DNA of 64,000 nucleotides from Caulobacter sp. 73W. Lineage in GTDB: Bacteria; Pseudomonadota; Alphaproteobacteria; Caulobacterales; Caulobacteraceae. The position numbers were made by a program, and so were the translations under genes. The notes below the pieces were generated by a model, which saw nothing but the letters and a program-made list of their open reading frames with translations, was not told the DNA's origin and did no database searches. Location of the stretch: assembly GCF_041021955.1 (NCBI RefSeq), contig NZ_CP158375.1:186001-250000 (forward strand). Reading direction: 5' to 3'. Shown one piece after another: positions 36,620 through 47,118 of the stretch (its first letter is position 1; each line of letters starts with the position of its first letter).

Positions 36620-37501
36620 TCATCCTGTCGCTGCGAGCACGACGCCCGCCGCCGTCAGGGCGCCCGCCGCCCATTGCAGCAAACTGAGCCGTTCGGCGAA
36701 CAGCCGCCTTCCAACCAGCGCCGCGATGGGCATTTCGACGACGCCCACCGCCCTCACCGGCCCCACCGGGCTTAGCGCCATGGCCGTGAACCACAGGCCT
36801 GACGCGGCCGCGCCGCAGAAGCCTGCCCCCAGTGAACGACGCCAGGCCGCGATCACGGCGATCACGGCCGTGCGGTTGGTGGCCAGCATCCAGCCGCCCA
36901 GGCTGACCGTCTGGATGGCCTGAACCACGGCCACGGTGGCGAAGGCTGAAAGGACCGGATGCGCCGGATCCAGCGTTAGCGCGCCCTGGCGGAAGAAGTT
37001 GGCGCTGAGGGCGAACATCGCGCCGGAGCCCAGGCCGAACAGCACCGCGCCACGTTGCATATGCACACTGCCTTTCTGGGGCCAGGACAGGGCCGTCAGA
37101 CCCACCGTGGCGATCGCTCCGCCCAGCCAGACCAGCGGCCCTACATGATCCTTGAAGAACAGCGCGCCCCAGACCAGGGCGAACGGCAGGCCGCTCTGCT
37201 GCATGGCGGTGCCCAGGGCGAAGGACGAGCGCTGCATGGCCGTCAGCATCGACGCCGTCGCCGCCATCTGCAGCCCCGCCCCCGCCCCGCAGGCGATGAA
37301 GAAGGCCGTCGACGGGTGAAAGCGCGCGCCCGGGGTCAGCATCCACAGCGCCGCCACGAAGATCAGCGCGAACGGCAGGCCGAACAGGAACCGCACCAGG
37401 GTCGCGCCCCAGGGGCCCGCACCGGTCATGACCGAGCGTTGCGCGGCGTTGCGGGCGACCTGAAGGGCCGCCGCGCCGATGGTCACGGGAATCCAGAGCA
37501 T
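36620..37501 (-). CDS. EamA/DMT-superfamily transporter
   Basis: The 293-residue inner-membrane protein has ten predicted helices arranged as two EamA repeats. The second begins near residue 150 (AVLFGLGSGAMFALSANFFRQG). The last helices include GVVEMPIAALVGRRLFAERLSLLQWAAGALTAAGVVLA, the usual EamA ending. Such proteins export metabolites or amino acids; there is no substrate evidence. It starts 41 bp downstream of the leuA stop on the same strand, so it could be co-transcribed with leuA, which would be compatible with a branched-chain metabolite exporter. That is speculation from position. Confidence 0.75.
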   Translation of the reverse strand: MLWIPVTIGAAALQVARNAAQRSVMTGAGPWGATLVRFLFGLPFALIFVAALWMLTPGARFHPSTAFFIACGAGAGLQMAATASMLTAMQRSSFALGTAMQQSGLPFALVWGALFFKDHVGPLVWLGGAIATVGLTALSWPQKGSVHMQRGAVLFGLGSGAMFALSANFFRQGALTLDPAHPVLSAFATVAVVQAIQTVSLGGWMLATNRTAVIAVIAAWRRSLGAGFCGAAASGLWFTAMALSPVGPVRAVGVVEMPIAALVGRRLFAERLSLLQWAAGALTAAGVVLAATG

Positions 37502-37542
37502 GGGATGCGGCGCTTAGCCTGCGCCGGATGGCGCGGCCAGAC

Positions 37543-39111
<1,569 letters not shown>

Positions 39112-39173
39112 GGGAGTGTCTTTCGCGGAGATCGGCTTGCTGGGTGAGTTACTGGAACGCCCCTGAGCAACCG

Positions 39174-39223
39174 GCCGCGAAGATAAGCGCGGCTAAACGG
39201 CGGCCCAGGGGCGGCTAAGCCCC
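39174..39223 (-). promoter_or_regulatory. leuA leader RNA with alternative hairpins
   Basis: Three RNA elements are visible on the minus strand. GGGGC/GCCCC pairs 39219-39223 with 39208-39212 inside the leader ORF. GCCGCG/CGCGGC pairs 39188-39193 with 39174-39179 right at its stop. GGCCGC at 39205-39200 could instead pair with GCGGCC at 39178-39173, which would exclude the second hairpin. No U-tract follows, so a classical terminator is not seen; the control may work on Rho access or on leuA translation. Confidence 0.45.
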
Positions 39224-39261
39224 AGCTCAAGAAGCAGCAGGTTGTCGCGGTTACGGCGCAT
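39193..39261 (-). CDS. leuL: leuA leader peptide, 22 residues with four consecutive Leu codons
   Basis: The ORF runs ATG at 39261 to TAG at 39195-39193. It begins MRRNRDN and continues LLLLELGLSRPW, so six of 22 codons are Leu, four in a row (CTG CTG CTT CTT). It ends 81 bp before leuA on the same strand. Ribosome stalling at these codons when leucyl-tRNA is scarce is the established attenuation principle for leu leaders. A promoter-like pair TTGCGC (39297-39292) and TAGAGA (39274-39269) with 17-bp spacing would start transcription about at the ATG, so the leader may be leaderless. Confidence 0.75.
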   Translation of the reverse strand: MRRNRDNLLLLELGLSRPWAAV

Positions 39262-39268
39262 GGGGCTT

Positions 39269-39297
39269 TCTCTACCGATTCAGCGGGGGTTGCGCAA
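39269..39297 (-). promoter_or_regulatory. putative promoter of the leuA leader
   Basis: On the minus strand TTGCGC (-35) and TAGAGA (-10) are 17 bp apart. The predicted transcription start falls within a few bases of the leader ATG at 39261. A GANTC site (39277-39281) lies between the boxes. Confidence 0.4.
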
Positions 39298-39385
39298 CAG
39301 GAATGCGCCGAAAGGGGTTCGACATCCCCATTTCAGCAAGATCGTTCCCCAAATCGTCACAATCTGAACGAACGAGGCGCGCGCC

Positions 39386-40093
39386 CTACTCCGCCTCGCG
39401 CTTCTTCAGCCAGTTGCGGGCCGCCCAGCCCAGGACGATCCACAGCAGCGCCACGCCGACCAGCAGGCCGATGTGCCCCATGCCGCCCCCCTTCATGGCC
39501 TGGACAATGGAATTGCCGGCGAAGGCGGTCAGGGCGATCTTGGGCACGATGCCGATCGCCGTCCCGGCCGCGAAGTGCCAGAACTTCATAGGCGTCACGC
39601 CCGCCGCCATGTTGACGACGATGAACGGCGCGGACGGCACCAGCCGCACGATCAGGCTGGCGGTGAAGCCGTTCCGCCCGATCAGGCGCATGAAGCTCTT
39701 GACCCCATCGCCCGGGATGTCGCGCAGCAGCCGCCCGCCGAACGCGCGGCCCAGCCAGAAGCCGACGACCGAGCTGACCAGGGTTCCGATCCAGCTATAG
39801 GCGAATCCCGTCCAGGCCCCGAAGGCGACCACCGCCGCGGCGATCAGCACGAACTGCGGCACGCCCAGGAACGCCAGGGCCGCGAAGGCGAACACCGCAA
39901 CCGGCAGGCCCCAGATCCCGTGCGCCGAGCCCAGCCACCGCTCGACCGTCGCCTCGCCGGAGAAGCCCAGCACCGACGCGCCGAACAGGAACACCACCCC
40001 TACCCCGCCGAACAGGACGAAGGACACGGCCAGCGCCCGCCAGGCGCGGGCGTCCATGTTCATGACGAAATCGATCAGGCGACGCATGGCCAT
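39386..40093 (-). CDS. TVP38/TMEM64-family (VTT domain) membrane protein
   Basis: The 235-residue inner-membrane protein has about six hydrophobic segments. The VTT/DedA-like core is recognisable: a glycine-containing re-entrant loop (FGAWTGFAYSWIGTLVSSVVGFWLGRAFG), then GRNGFTASLIVRLVPSAPFIVVNMAAGVTPMKFWHFAAGTAIG, which matches the family's conserved R-x-x-P and F segments. Relatives in eukaryotes are lipid scramblases and bacterial DedA proteins help recycle undecaprenyl phosphate; the role here is not known. It ends about 125 bp upstream of the leuA leader. Confidence 0.8.
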   Translation of the reverse strand: MAMRRLIDFVMNMDARAWRALAVSFVLFGGVGVVFLFGASVLGFSGEATVERWLGSAHGIWGLPVAVFAFAALAFLGVPQFVLIAAAVVAFGAWTGFAYSWIGTLVSSVVGFWLGRAFGGRLLRDIPGDGVKSFMRLIGRNGFTASLIVRLVPSAPFIVVNMAAGVTPMKFWHFAAGTAIGIVPKIALTAFAGNSIVQAMKGGGMGHIGLLVGVALLWIVLGWAARNWLKKREAE

Positions 40094-40129
40094 GGCCTCG
40101 CCGATCCGCCGGGGCGGGTCAAGCCGGCT

Positions 40130-40555
40130 CTAGCGCCCGCAATAGATCAGGTTCGCCCTCCAGGCGTATGGGCCGCCCTCGACGGTCATGCCTTCGGCAG
40201 CATCCTTGAAACGCAGGCGCAGATCACCGTCGGCGGCCTGCCCCTCGGCCTGACAATAAACGCTTATATCGTAACCGCTCAACGCCTCGCGCACCTCCTT
40301 GAAGGAGCAGCCAACCTCGCCGGCCGTGGACAAGCTGCGATCCTCAAACCTCCAGACCTCGTGGCCGCATGCGGTCTTGGCCGCCGCCCAGCGGCCCACA
40401 TAGCGCGGCGTCACCGCAACCGACGGGGCGCTGGTCGGCGCATGGGCGGCGGTCACCGGCGAAGATGTCGCCTGGGACGCCCCGGCGTCATGCGGCGGGG
40501 TGTCGTTGCATGCCGCCAGCAGCAGCGCGGCTCCGATCCATGCAAGACGATGCAT
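40130..40555 (-). CDS. putative lipoprotein, 141 residues
   Basis: A signal peptide with the lipobox LLLAAC puts the lipidated Cys at residue 16. A Ser/Thr/Ala/Pro-rich linker (about residues 17-48) and then a folded domain with four further Cys (KTACGHEVW, EVGCSFKEV, ISVYCQAEG, NLIYCGR) follow. The four Cys suggest two disulfides in the periplasm. AGGAGG, a near-perfect ribosome binding site, precedes the ATG at 40555. No family or function is recognised; it is similar in layout to small secreted proteins of Caulobacterales. Confidence 0.65.
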   Translation of the reverse strand: MHRLAWIGAALLLAACNDTPPHDAGASQATSSPVTAAHAPTSAPSVAVTPRYVGRWAAAKTACGHEVWRFEDRSLSTAGEVGCSFKEVREALSGYDISVYCQAEGQAADGDLRLRFKDAAEGMTVEGGPYAWRANLIYCGR

Positions 40556-40677
40556 GCGATCCTCCTACGGCCCCTGTGCGAAAAAGAGCCGGGGCTGATC
40601 GGGTTCCATTCGTTGCGCCGCAGCACGACCGCGCGTAAAGACCGCCACAATCCTGAAACCTTCCAGGGGAGCCCTGA

Positions 40678-41886
<1,209 letters not shown>

Positions 41887-41889
41887 AAC

Positions 41890-41923
41890 AAAAAGGCCCG
41901 CCGAAAGGCGGGCCTTCTTTCTT
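41890..41923. terminator. bidirectional intrinsic terminator between aatA and the DUF2171 gene
   Basis: GGCCCGCC (41895-41902), GAAA loop, GGCGGGCC (41907-41914), then TTCTTTCTT on the plus strand, and an AAAAA run before it that serves as the U-tract for the minus strand. It separates two convergent genes. Confidence 0.9.
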
Positions 41924-41937
41924 AGGGCTGCGAGCCT

Positions 41938-42180
41938 CTAGTGCTTCTCGCGCCACTGGGCCTTGGCCTGATCTTGCGTCAGATTCAGGCGGACCTTCTC
42001 TTCGGTCTCATCCACATAGTCGACCCACGACAGCGGGATCATGTGGTGCTTGAACCCGGCGCCGAGGTCCAGCTTGGCCAGTTCGATCTCCTGGCCGACC
42101 ACATGGTCGACGCGGCCGACATGCTTGTCGTCCGAGCCGACGACTTCGAAATGTTCGCGGATCTGGGTGGGGGTGATCAT
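41938..42180 (-). CDS. DUF2171 family protein, 80 residues
   Basis: The ATG at 42180 has AGGAG upstream. The sequence reads ITPTQIREHFEVVGSDDKHVG, then VDHVVGQEIELAKLD and HHMIPLSWVDYVDETEEKVRLNLT, a PRC-barrel-like small beta domain annotated DUF2171. It is soluble. The family occurs widely in alphaproteobacteria, with no established function that I know. It is convergent with aatA across the bidirectional terminator. Confidence 0.8.
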   Translation of the reverse strand: MITPTQIREHFEVVGSDDKHVGRVDHVVGQEIELAKLDLGAGFKHHMIPLSWVDYVDETEEKVRLNLTQDQAKAQWREKH

Positions 42181-42295
42181 CGGATCGTCTCCTCTTGCGG
42201 GCCTCGGGGGCGGCCCGTCGGCTCTTCCAACGATCAGGCCCAATTCCAGTTCAATCGCCGTTGAACACAAGCCGCCAAGACGGCATCGTCCTCGC

Positions 42296-43156
42296 ATGCG
42301 TGCCTTGCTTCCCCTCGCCTTCGCCGCGGCCGTTGTTTCGACCGCTCCCGCCTGCGCCCAAATCGCCGCGACCATGGCCGACGACGGCGTCACTGTGACC
42401 GACAGCGGCAAGCCGGTGCTGTTCTATCGCACCAAGGCCGCCGATCCGGCCGACCCCGGCCGCCTGAACTTCGTCCATCCGCTCTACGCCCCGGATGGCA
42501 AGACCGTGCTGACCGAGGAAAAGCCCGCCGACCACATCCACCATCGCGGCGTTTTCTGGAGCTGGCACCAGGTGCTGGCCAACGGCGCCTCGGTCGGCGA
42601 CGGCTGGTTCATGCAGGGCCTGGGTTTTCGCACCACGGACCGCGCCTTCGCTGACGGTGCCTTGACGGTGAAGGTCGACTGGCTGGACGCCAAGGGCGCC
42701 GTCATCGCCAACGAAGTCACCCGCATCACCGCGCAGAAGCTCGCGCCGGAAGGCGCCCGTCGGATCGACTTCGACACCATCATAACCCCCGCCGTCGACG
42801 GCTTCGCCCTTGGCGGCAGCGACGATGTGAAAGGCTATGGCGGCTTCTCCATTCGCACCGTGCGGCCGGACGCGCTGAGCTTCGTCTCGGACGGCAAAGC
42901 CATCACCCCGACCAACGAGGCGGTCGAGGCCGGCGGCGTCATGGCCCTGGAATGGCCCAAGGAGGCCGCCTATCCGGCCTGGACGATCCACTTTGGCTGC
43001 AAGGCGCAGGACAAGCCGATCACCAGCTGGATCCTGCGCAAGTCGCTGTCCATGCAAAACTGCGTCTTCCCCGGCCGCCAGCCCTTCCCCCTCGCCAAGG
43101 GCCAACCCCTGCGCCTGGAATCTTCGGTGGTCATCAGCCCAACGGGAACCAAGTGA
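42296..43156 (+). CDS. secreted DUF6807 (PmoA-like) protein
   Basis: The start at ATG 42296 gives a signal peptide (MRALLPLAFAAAVVSTAPACAQ) cleaved near residue 22, and a total of 286 residues. The mature part has the family blocks GRLNFVHPLYAPDGKTVLTE, DHIHHRGVFWSW (with a His cluster) and a C-terminal W-rich part, as in proteins labelled 'methane oxygenase PmoA' by automated annotation. That label does not imply methane oxidation; relatives lie in sugar-degradation loci. The His-rich patch DHIHHRG suggests metal or sugar binding. One base separates its stop from the DUF4169 start. Confidence 0.75.
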   Translation: MRALLPLAFAAAVVSTAPACAQIAATMADDGVTVTDSGKPVLFYRTKAADPADPGRLNFVHPLYAPDGKTVLTEEKPADHIHHRGVFWSWHQVLANGASVGDGWFMQGLGFRTTDRAFADGALTVKVDWLDAKGAVIANEVTRITAQKLAPEGARRIDFDTIITPAVDGFALGGSDDVKGYGGFSIRTVRPDALSFVSDGKAITPTNEAVEAGGVMALEWPKEAAYPAWTIHFGCKAQDKPITSWILRKSLSMQNCVFPGRQPFPLAKGQPLRLESSVVISPTGTK

Positions 43157-43157
43157 C

Positions 43158-43337
43158 GTGGCCGAGGTCATCAACCTGAACAAGGCCCGCAAGGCCAAGG
43201 CCAAGGAAGCCGGTAAGGCGGCCGCGGTCGAGAACCGCGCCCGCTTCGGCCGCGCCAAGGCGGACAAGTCTCTGGACAAAGCGCGCGCCAAAAAGCTCGA
43301 CCGCGCCCTGGATCAGGCCAAGCTCCACAAGGACTAG
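43158..43337 (+). CDS. DUF4169 family protein, 59 residues
   Basis: The start is GTG at 43158, one base after the previous stop. The very basic, Ala/Lys-rich helical sequence AEVINLNKARKAKAKEAGKA, with NRARFGRAKADKSLDKARAKK, fits the DUF4169 family of alphaproteobacteria. It lacks a signal peptide and membrane segments. Its strongly positive, single-helix character suggests nucleic-acid or ribosome contact, which is only inference. The stop overlaps the coq4-like stop by four bases. Confidence 0.75.
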   Translation: MAEVINLNKARKAKAKEAGKAAAVENRARFGRAKADKSLDKARAKKLDRALDQAKLHKD

Positions 43338-44113
43338 TGGGCTACGTCCGTCTTGCCGAGGCGGTCACGATCCTCCGCCGGGATCGCCAGATAGAGGTCT
43401 GGGGACGGAATGTTCAGCCGCCGGCGCGCGCTGTCCAGGTTCTCGGCGAACAGGGCGTGATAGTCCTCGCCCGCCAGCCACGCCGCCCTGCGGCCGTTCT
43501 GATAGGCCTGCCACGCGGCGCGCCCGAACGGATGGCCCAGGCCCAGCTTGATATATTCCCGCGCCCCGGCGGCGGAGATGAAGCCGAAGCCCAGGTTGTC
43601 GGTCTGCCCGTACGAGAAGGCCACGACGCAAACCTCGCCGAAGCCGTCGGTGCTGTAGCCCGTCAGCACGTGCCAGACGTCGTGGACGTCGCGCACTCGC
43701 CGTCCAAACCACGCATAGGGATGGGCCGCGTCGACGTCGTTGTCGGGCACCTTGCGGCTTTCGTCCGCCAGTCCTTCGGCCGACAGGCCGCGCGGGGCGA
43801 TGAAGTCGCGATAGGCCGCGCCCACCGTGCCGGGTCCGAAACTGGCCAGCCACGCCGGATCCGACAGCCGATCGGCGAATTCCTCGCGCTGATAGGCGAT
43901 GTAGCCGCCGCCCGGCGTCGACAGCAGGCGACGGTAGCCCTTGGGGATCGTCTTGCCGGACAGAGCCCGCATAATTTCGAAGACCTGCTGGGTGTCTTCC
44001 TTGTCAGCGATCAGCCGGCGCATGGCCTGAAAGGCGCGCATCGGCTGAAGCCCGAACTTGCCTGGAGTGGCCCGGCTGGTCGGTCGCCTTGCAAGGTCGG
44101 CGGTCATGTCCAT
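43334..44113 (-). CDS. Coq4 family protein (ubiquinone biosynthesis)
   Basis: The 259-residue protein, from ATG at 44113 with GGAGA upstream, belongs to the Coq4 family. The Zn-binding motif H-D-x-x-H is present in VRDVHDVWHVLTGYSTDGFGEV, with the downstream Glu of the motif. Other family blocks are PKGYRRLLSTPGGGYIAYQREEFADRL and HPYAWFGRRV. In yeast Coq4 organises the ubiquinone complex and removes the C1 carboxyl group; bacterial homologues are less studied. The N-terminal open extension beyond 44113 has no similarity and was excluded. Confidence 0.85.
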   Translation of the reverse strand: MDMTADLARRPTSRATPGKFGLQPMRAFQAMRRLIADKEDTQQVFEIMRALSGKTIPKGYRRLLSTPGGGYIAYQREEFADRLSDPAWLASFGPGTVGAAYRDFIAPRGLSAEGLADESRKVPDNDVDAAHPYAWFGRRVRDVHDVWHVLTGYSTDGFGEVCVVAFSYGQTDNLGFGFISAAGAREYIKLGLGHPFGRAAWQAYQNGRRAAWLAGEDYHALFAENLDSARRRLNIPSPDLYLAIPAEDRDRLGKTDVAH

Positions 44114-44179
44114 AGAACGGGTCTCCGCAGGCGGCGCGAACCTGACGCTCCCGTCATTCTTTTTCAAGTCGAGGCGAAC

Positions 44180-44401
44180 TTGGCCGGTCTCTCCAAACGC
44201 TCGATAAATCTGTCCGGTCACGCTACGTCGCTGGCCCTGGAGCCTGAATTCTGGGCGATTTTGGACGAAGCGGCCCACGCGGAGGAGAGTATGGCCAAGC
44301 TCCTGCTGCAGATTGACGCATCACGCGGCGACCGCCCTCTGGCGTCCGCTTGCCGGGTCTTCGCCCTCAACCGCGCCCTCACCGCTGCACGGGGCGCGTA
44401 A
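44180..44401 (+). CDS. ribbon-helix-helix domain protein, 73 residues
   Basis: The protein matches the RHH_4 family: KRSINLSGHATSLALEPEFWAIL forms the beta strand and first helix, and LLLQIDASRGDRPLASACRVFALNRAL completes it. Such proteins dimerise through the strand and usually bind DNA. The start TTG at 44180 is chosen because GAGG lies 5 bp upstream and homology begins at KRS; no ATG is available before it. It is divergent from the coq4 gene and overlaps the next minus-strand gene by 23 bp at the tail. The target is unknown. Confidence 0.7.
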   Translation: MAGLSKRSINLSGHATSLALEPEFWAILDEAAHAEESMAKLLLQIDASRGDRPLASACRVFALNRALTAARGA

Positions 44402-44582
44402 CTTCCGGCGCCTTGTGCGGTTCGGTCATCGGGATCGTCGTGGTCTGTGAAATCGAGCGCTTCTCCGTCCCGAAGGCCAGCCACAGCGCCACCCCGCCGA
44501 CGACGATCACCCCGATCATCGCCCACAGCAGCAGCGGCACCTGTCCGCGACGTTCGCTTTCCGGCTCCGGTCGGTTGTCCAT
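44379..44582 (-). CDS. small single-span membrane protein, 67 residues
   Basis: A charged N-terminus (DNRPEPESERRGQ), one membrane helix from about residue 16 to 38 (PLLLWAMIGVIVVGGVALWL), and a polar C-terminal tail rich in Thr/Pro define the protein. No known family. The ATG at 44582 has GGGGGGAA about 10 bp upstream. It is convergent with the ribbon-helix-helix gene, overlapping 23 bp. Its divergent neighbour is uvrD. Confidence 0.6.
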   Translation of the reverse strand: MDNRPEPESERRGQVPLLLWAMIGVIVVGGVALWLAFGTEKRSISQTTTIPMTEPHKAPEVTRPVQR

Positions 44583-44703
44583 AAGCGCGTTCCCCCCACT
44601 TCCAACGGAAGTGAACGGCCCCGGCCTCCACGCGTTCCCGCCCCTTAAGCCGGACGCCGTTTGTGCTACATATGTTCTATTGAATCAGAGAGCTTCCTCC
44701 CCC

Positions 44704-47028
44704 GTGTCCGAACTTCCCGCCGTCCGAATCTCCGACCTCGCCCGCGCCGACGGGCCGCAGGGCTCGTATCTGGACGGCCTCAATCCCGAACAGCGCGCCG
44801 CGGTCGAGGCGACCGACGGCCCGGTGCTGGTCCTGGCGGGCGCCGGCACCGGCAAGACCCGGGTCCTGACCACCCGCCTCGCCCACATCCTGGCGACCGG
44901 CAAGGCGCGCCCGTGGGAACTTCTGGCGGTGACCTTCACCAACAAGGCCGCCCGCGAGATGCGCGAGCGGATCGGCCACATCATCGGCGGCCAGGCGGCC
45001 GACCTGCGCTGGCTGGGCACCTTCCACTCGGTCGCCGCCCAGATCTTGCGCCGCCATGCCGAACTGGTGGGCCTGAAGTCGAACTTCACCATCCTCGACA
45101 CCGACGATCAGGAACGGGTCATCAAGCAGGTGCTTGAGGTCCAGAACATCGACCCCAAGCGCTGGACGCCCAAGACCCTCGCCGGTCTGATCGATCACTG
45201 GAAGAACCGCGGCTGGACGCCGGACAAGCTGCCGCCCGGCGAGTCCGAGCACTTCGCCAACGGCAAGGGTGGGACCTGCTACCGCCTATACCAGGAGCGG
45301 CTGCGCACCCTGAACGCCTGCGATTTCGGCGATCTGCTGCTGCACAACCTGACGATCTTCATGAACCACGCCGATGTGCTGGAGGACTACCACCAGCGCT
45401 TCAAATACATCCTGGTGGACGAGTACCAGGACACCAACGTCTCCCAGTACCTGTGGCTGCGCCTGCTGGCCCAGAAGCGCCAGAACGTCTGCTGCGTGGG
45501 CGACGACGACCAGTCGATCTATGGCTGGCGGGGTGCCGAGGTGGACAACATCCTGCGCTTCGAGCGGGACTTCCCCGGCGCCAAGGTGGTCAAGCTTGAG
45601 CGCAACTACCGCTCGACCAGCCACATCCTGGCCGCCGCCTCGGGCCTGATCGCCGCCAACAAGGGCCGCCTGGGCAAGACGCTGTGGACCGAGGCCAATG
45701 ACGGCGAAAAGGTTCGCGTCGCCGGCGTCTGGGACGGCGAGGCCGAAAGCCGCCTCGTGGCCGACGAGATCGAGCGCTGGAAGAAGAGCGGCCGCAAGTA
45801 CAAGGACATCGCCATCCTCGTGCGAGCCTCGTTCCAGATGCGCAGCTTCGAAGAGCGCTTCGTCCTGCTGCAGATCCCCTACACCGTCATCGGCGGCCCC
45901 CGCTTCTTCGAGCGGGCCGAAATCCGTGACGCCCACGCCTATCTGCGCCTGATCAACTCCGAAGACGACGACCTGGCCTTCGAGCGGATCGTCAACGTCC
46001 CCAAGCGCGGCATCGGCGACACCACGGTGCAGAAGCTGCTGCAGGTGGCTCGCCTCAACAACGTCTCTGCTTCCCTGGCTTCGCGCGGCGTCGTCATGAC
46101 CGACGAGATCGCCGCCAAGACCCGCACCTCGCTCGCCAACTTCATCCGCGACATCGACCGCTGGCGCTCGATGAAGGACAGCCTCGACCACGCCCGCCTC
46201 ATGGAGACGGTGCTGGAAGAGAGCGGCTACACCGACATGCTGCGCGCCGACAAAGGCCCGCAGAGCCAGACCCGGCTGGAGAACCTGAAGGAACTGGTCC
46301 AGTCCATGGCCGCCTTCGACACCTTGGAGGCCTATCTGGAGCACGTCTCGCTGGTCATGGACCTGGATCGCGGCTCCAGCGACGACAATGTCCAGATCAT
46401 GACCCTGCACTCGGCCAAGGGCCTGGAATTTCCCCTGGTCTTCCTGCCCGGCTGGGAGGAAGGCGTCTTCCCGTCCCAGCGCAGCATGGACGAGAAGGGC
46501 GAAAAGGGCCTCGAGGAAGAGCGGCGCCTGGCCTATGTCGGCATCACCCGCGCCCGTGAGGAAGCCCGCATCTCCTTCGCCGCCAACCGTCAGGTCTATG
46601 GCCGCTGGACCAGCCAACTGCCCAGCCGCTTCGTCGACGAACTGCCCCTGGCCAATGTCGATGCGGGGTCGGAGACCGGCTATTACGGCGGCGGTCCCGG
46701 CATGCAGCAGGCCGCCAGCCGCTGGGATGAGCAGCCGAGCTTCAACTCCGGCTACACCTCTCCCGGATGGAAGCGGGCACAGGACCGCTCTGCCGGCTTC
46801 GTCCGCTCGGGCTCCGGTTCGCGAGGTCCGGTGATCGAGGGCGACGGCCGGCTGGTCGCCGTCTCCGATCCGTCGGCCTCGAATAGCGCCTACAAGCGCG
46901 GCGACCGGGTCTTCCATGTGAAATTCGGTTACGGCGCCATCAAGGGCGTCGAGGGCAACAAGCTCACCGTCGCCTTCGACAAGGCCGGCGAGAAGAAGGT
47001 CATCGACAGCTTCGTGGAGAAGGCGTGA
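44704..47028 (+). CDS. uvrD: UvrD/PcrA-type DNA helicase
   Basis: This superfamily 1A 3'-5' helicase acts in nucleotide-excision and mismatch repair and clears stalled complexes. The 774-residue protein has Q-motif LNPEQRAAVEATDGP, Walker A LAGAGTGKTRVL, motif Ia FTNKAAREMRERI, Walker B YILVDEYQDTN, motif III GDDDQSIYGWRGA, and motifs V-VI IMTLHSAKGLEF and RLAYVGITRARE. The C-terminal RVFHVKFGYGAIKGVEGNKL is the Tudor-like tail found in PcrA/UvrD that contacts RNA polymerase. GTG at 44704 was chosen as the first start before homology. Confidence 0.93.
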   Translation: MSELPAVRISDLARADGPQGSYLDGLNPEQRAAVEATDGPVLVLAGAGTGKTRVLTTRLAHILATGKARPWELLAVTFTNKAAREMRERIGHIIGGQAADLRWLGTFHSVAAQILRRHAELVGLKSNFTILDTDDQERVIKQVLEVQNIDPKRWTPKTLAGLIDHWKNRGWTPDKLPPGESEHFANGKGGTCYRLYQERLRTLNACDFGDLLLHNLTIFMNHADVLEDYHQRFKYILVDEYQDTNVSQYLWLRLLAQKRQNVCCVGDDDQSIYGWRGAEVDNILRFERDFPGAKVVKLERNYRSTSHILAAASGLIAANKGRLGKTLWTEANDGEKVRVAGVWDGEAESRLVADEIERWKKSGRKYKDIAILVRASFQMRSFEERFVLLQIPYTVIGGPRFFERAEIRDAHAYLRLINSEDDDLAFERIVNVPKRGIGDTTVQKLLQVARLNNVSASLASRGVVMTDEIAAKTRTSLANFIRDIDRWRSMKDSLDHARLMETVLEESGYTDMLRADKGPQSQTRLENLKELVQSMAAFDTLEAYLEHVSLVMDLDRGSSDDNVQIMTLHSAKGLEFPLVFLPGWEEGVFPSQRSMDEKGEKGLEEERRLAYVGITRAREEARISFAANRQVYGRWTSQLPSRFVDELPLANVDAGSETGYYGGGPGMQQAASRWDEQPSFNSGYTSPGWKRAQDRSAGFVRSGSGSRGPVIEGDGRLVAVSDPSASNSAYKRGDRVFHVKFGYGAIKGVEGNKLTVAFDKAGEKKVIDSFVEKA

Positions 47029-47049
47029 CCTTCTCCCGATAAACGATTG

Positions 47050-47089
47050 AAATAAAAAGGCCCGGGCGGCGTACCGTCCGGGCCCTCTC
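47050..47089. terminator. intrinsic terminator between uvrD and the SH3-domain gene
   Basis: GGCCCGGGCGG (47059-47069), CGTA loop, CCGTCCGGGCC (47074-47084) with one G-U pair. AAAAA before it gives a U-tract on the minus strand for the SH3 gene; on the plus strand CTCTCATT follows, a weaker tract. Confidence 0.8.
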
Positions 47090-47094
47090 ATTAC

Positions 47095-47114
47095 ATCCAT
47101 ATGTACATATGGAT
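47095..47114. repeat. 20-bp perfect AT-rich palindrome
   Basis: ATCCATATGTACATATGGAT is self-complementary and stands out in the GC-rich sequence. It lies between the terminator and the stop codon of the SH3 gene. It could bind a dimeric protein or form a cruciform; no function is known. Confidence 0.65.
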
Positions 47115-47118
47115 CGGT

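Noticed and set aside
42296..43156. Methane monooxygenase-type role for the DUF6807 protein
   Set aside because: The 'PmoA' label attached to this family by automated annotation is not the copper membrane monooxygenase; the protein is soluble and exported, with no neighbouring methane genes.
44640..44703. LexA (SOS) box before uvrD
   Set aside because: A GTTC is present near 44674, but a second GTTC at the 7-bp spacing needed for the alphaproteobacterial LexA site is not there.
45286..47100. 604-residue open frame on the minus strand
   Set aside because: Antisense of uvrD with no recognisable domain.
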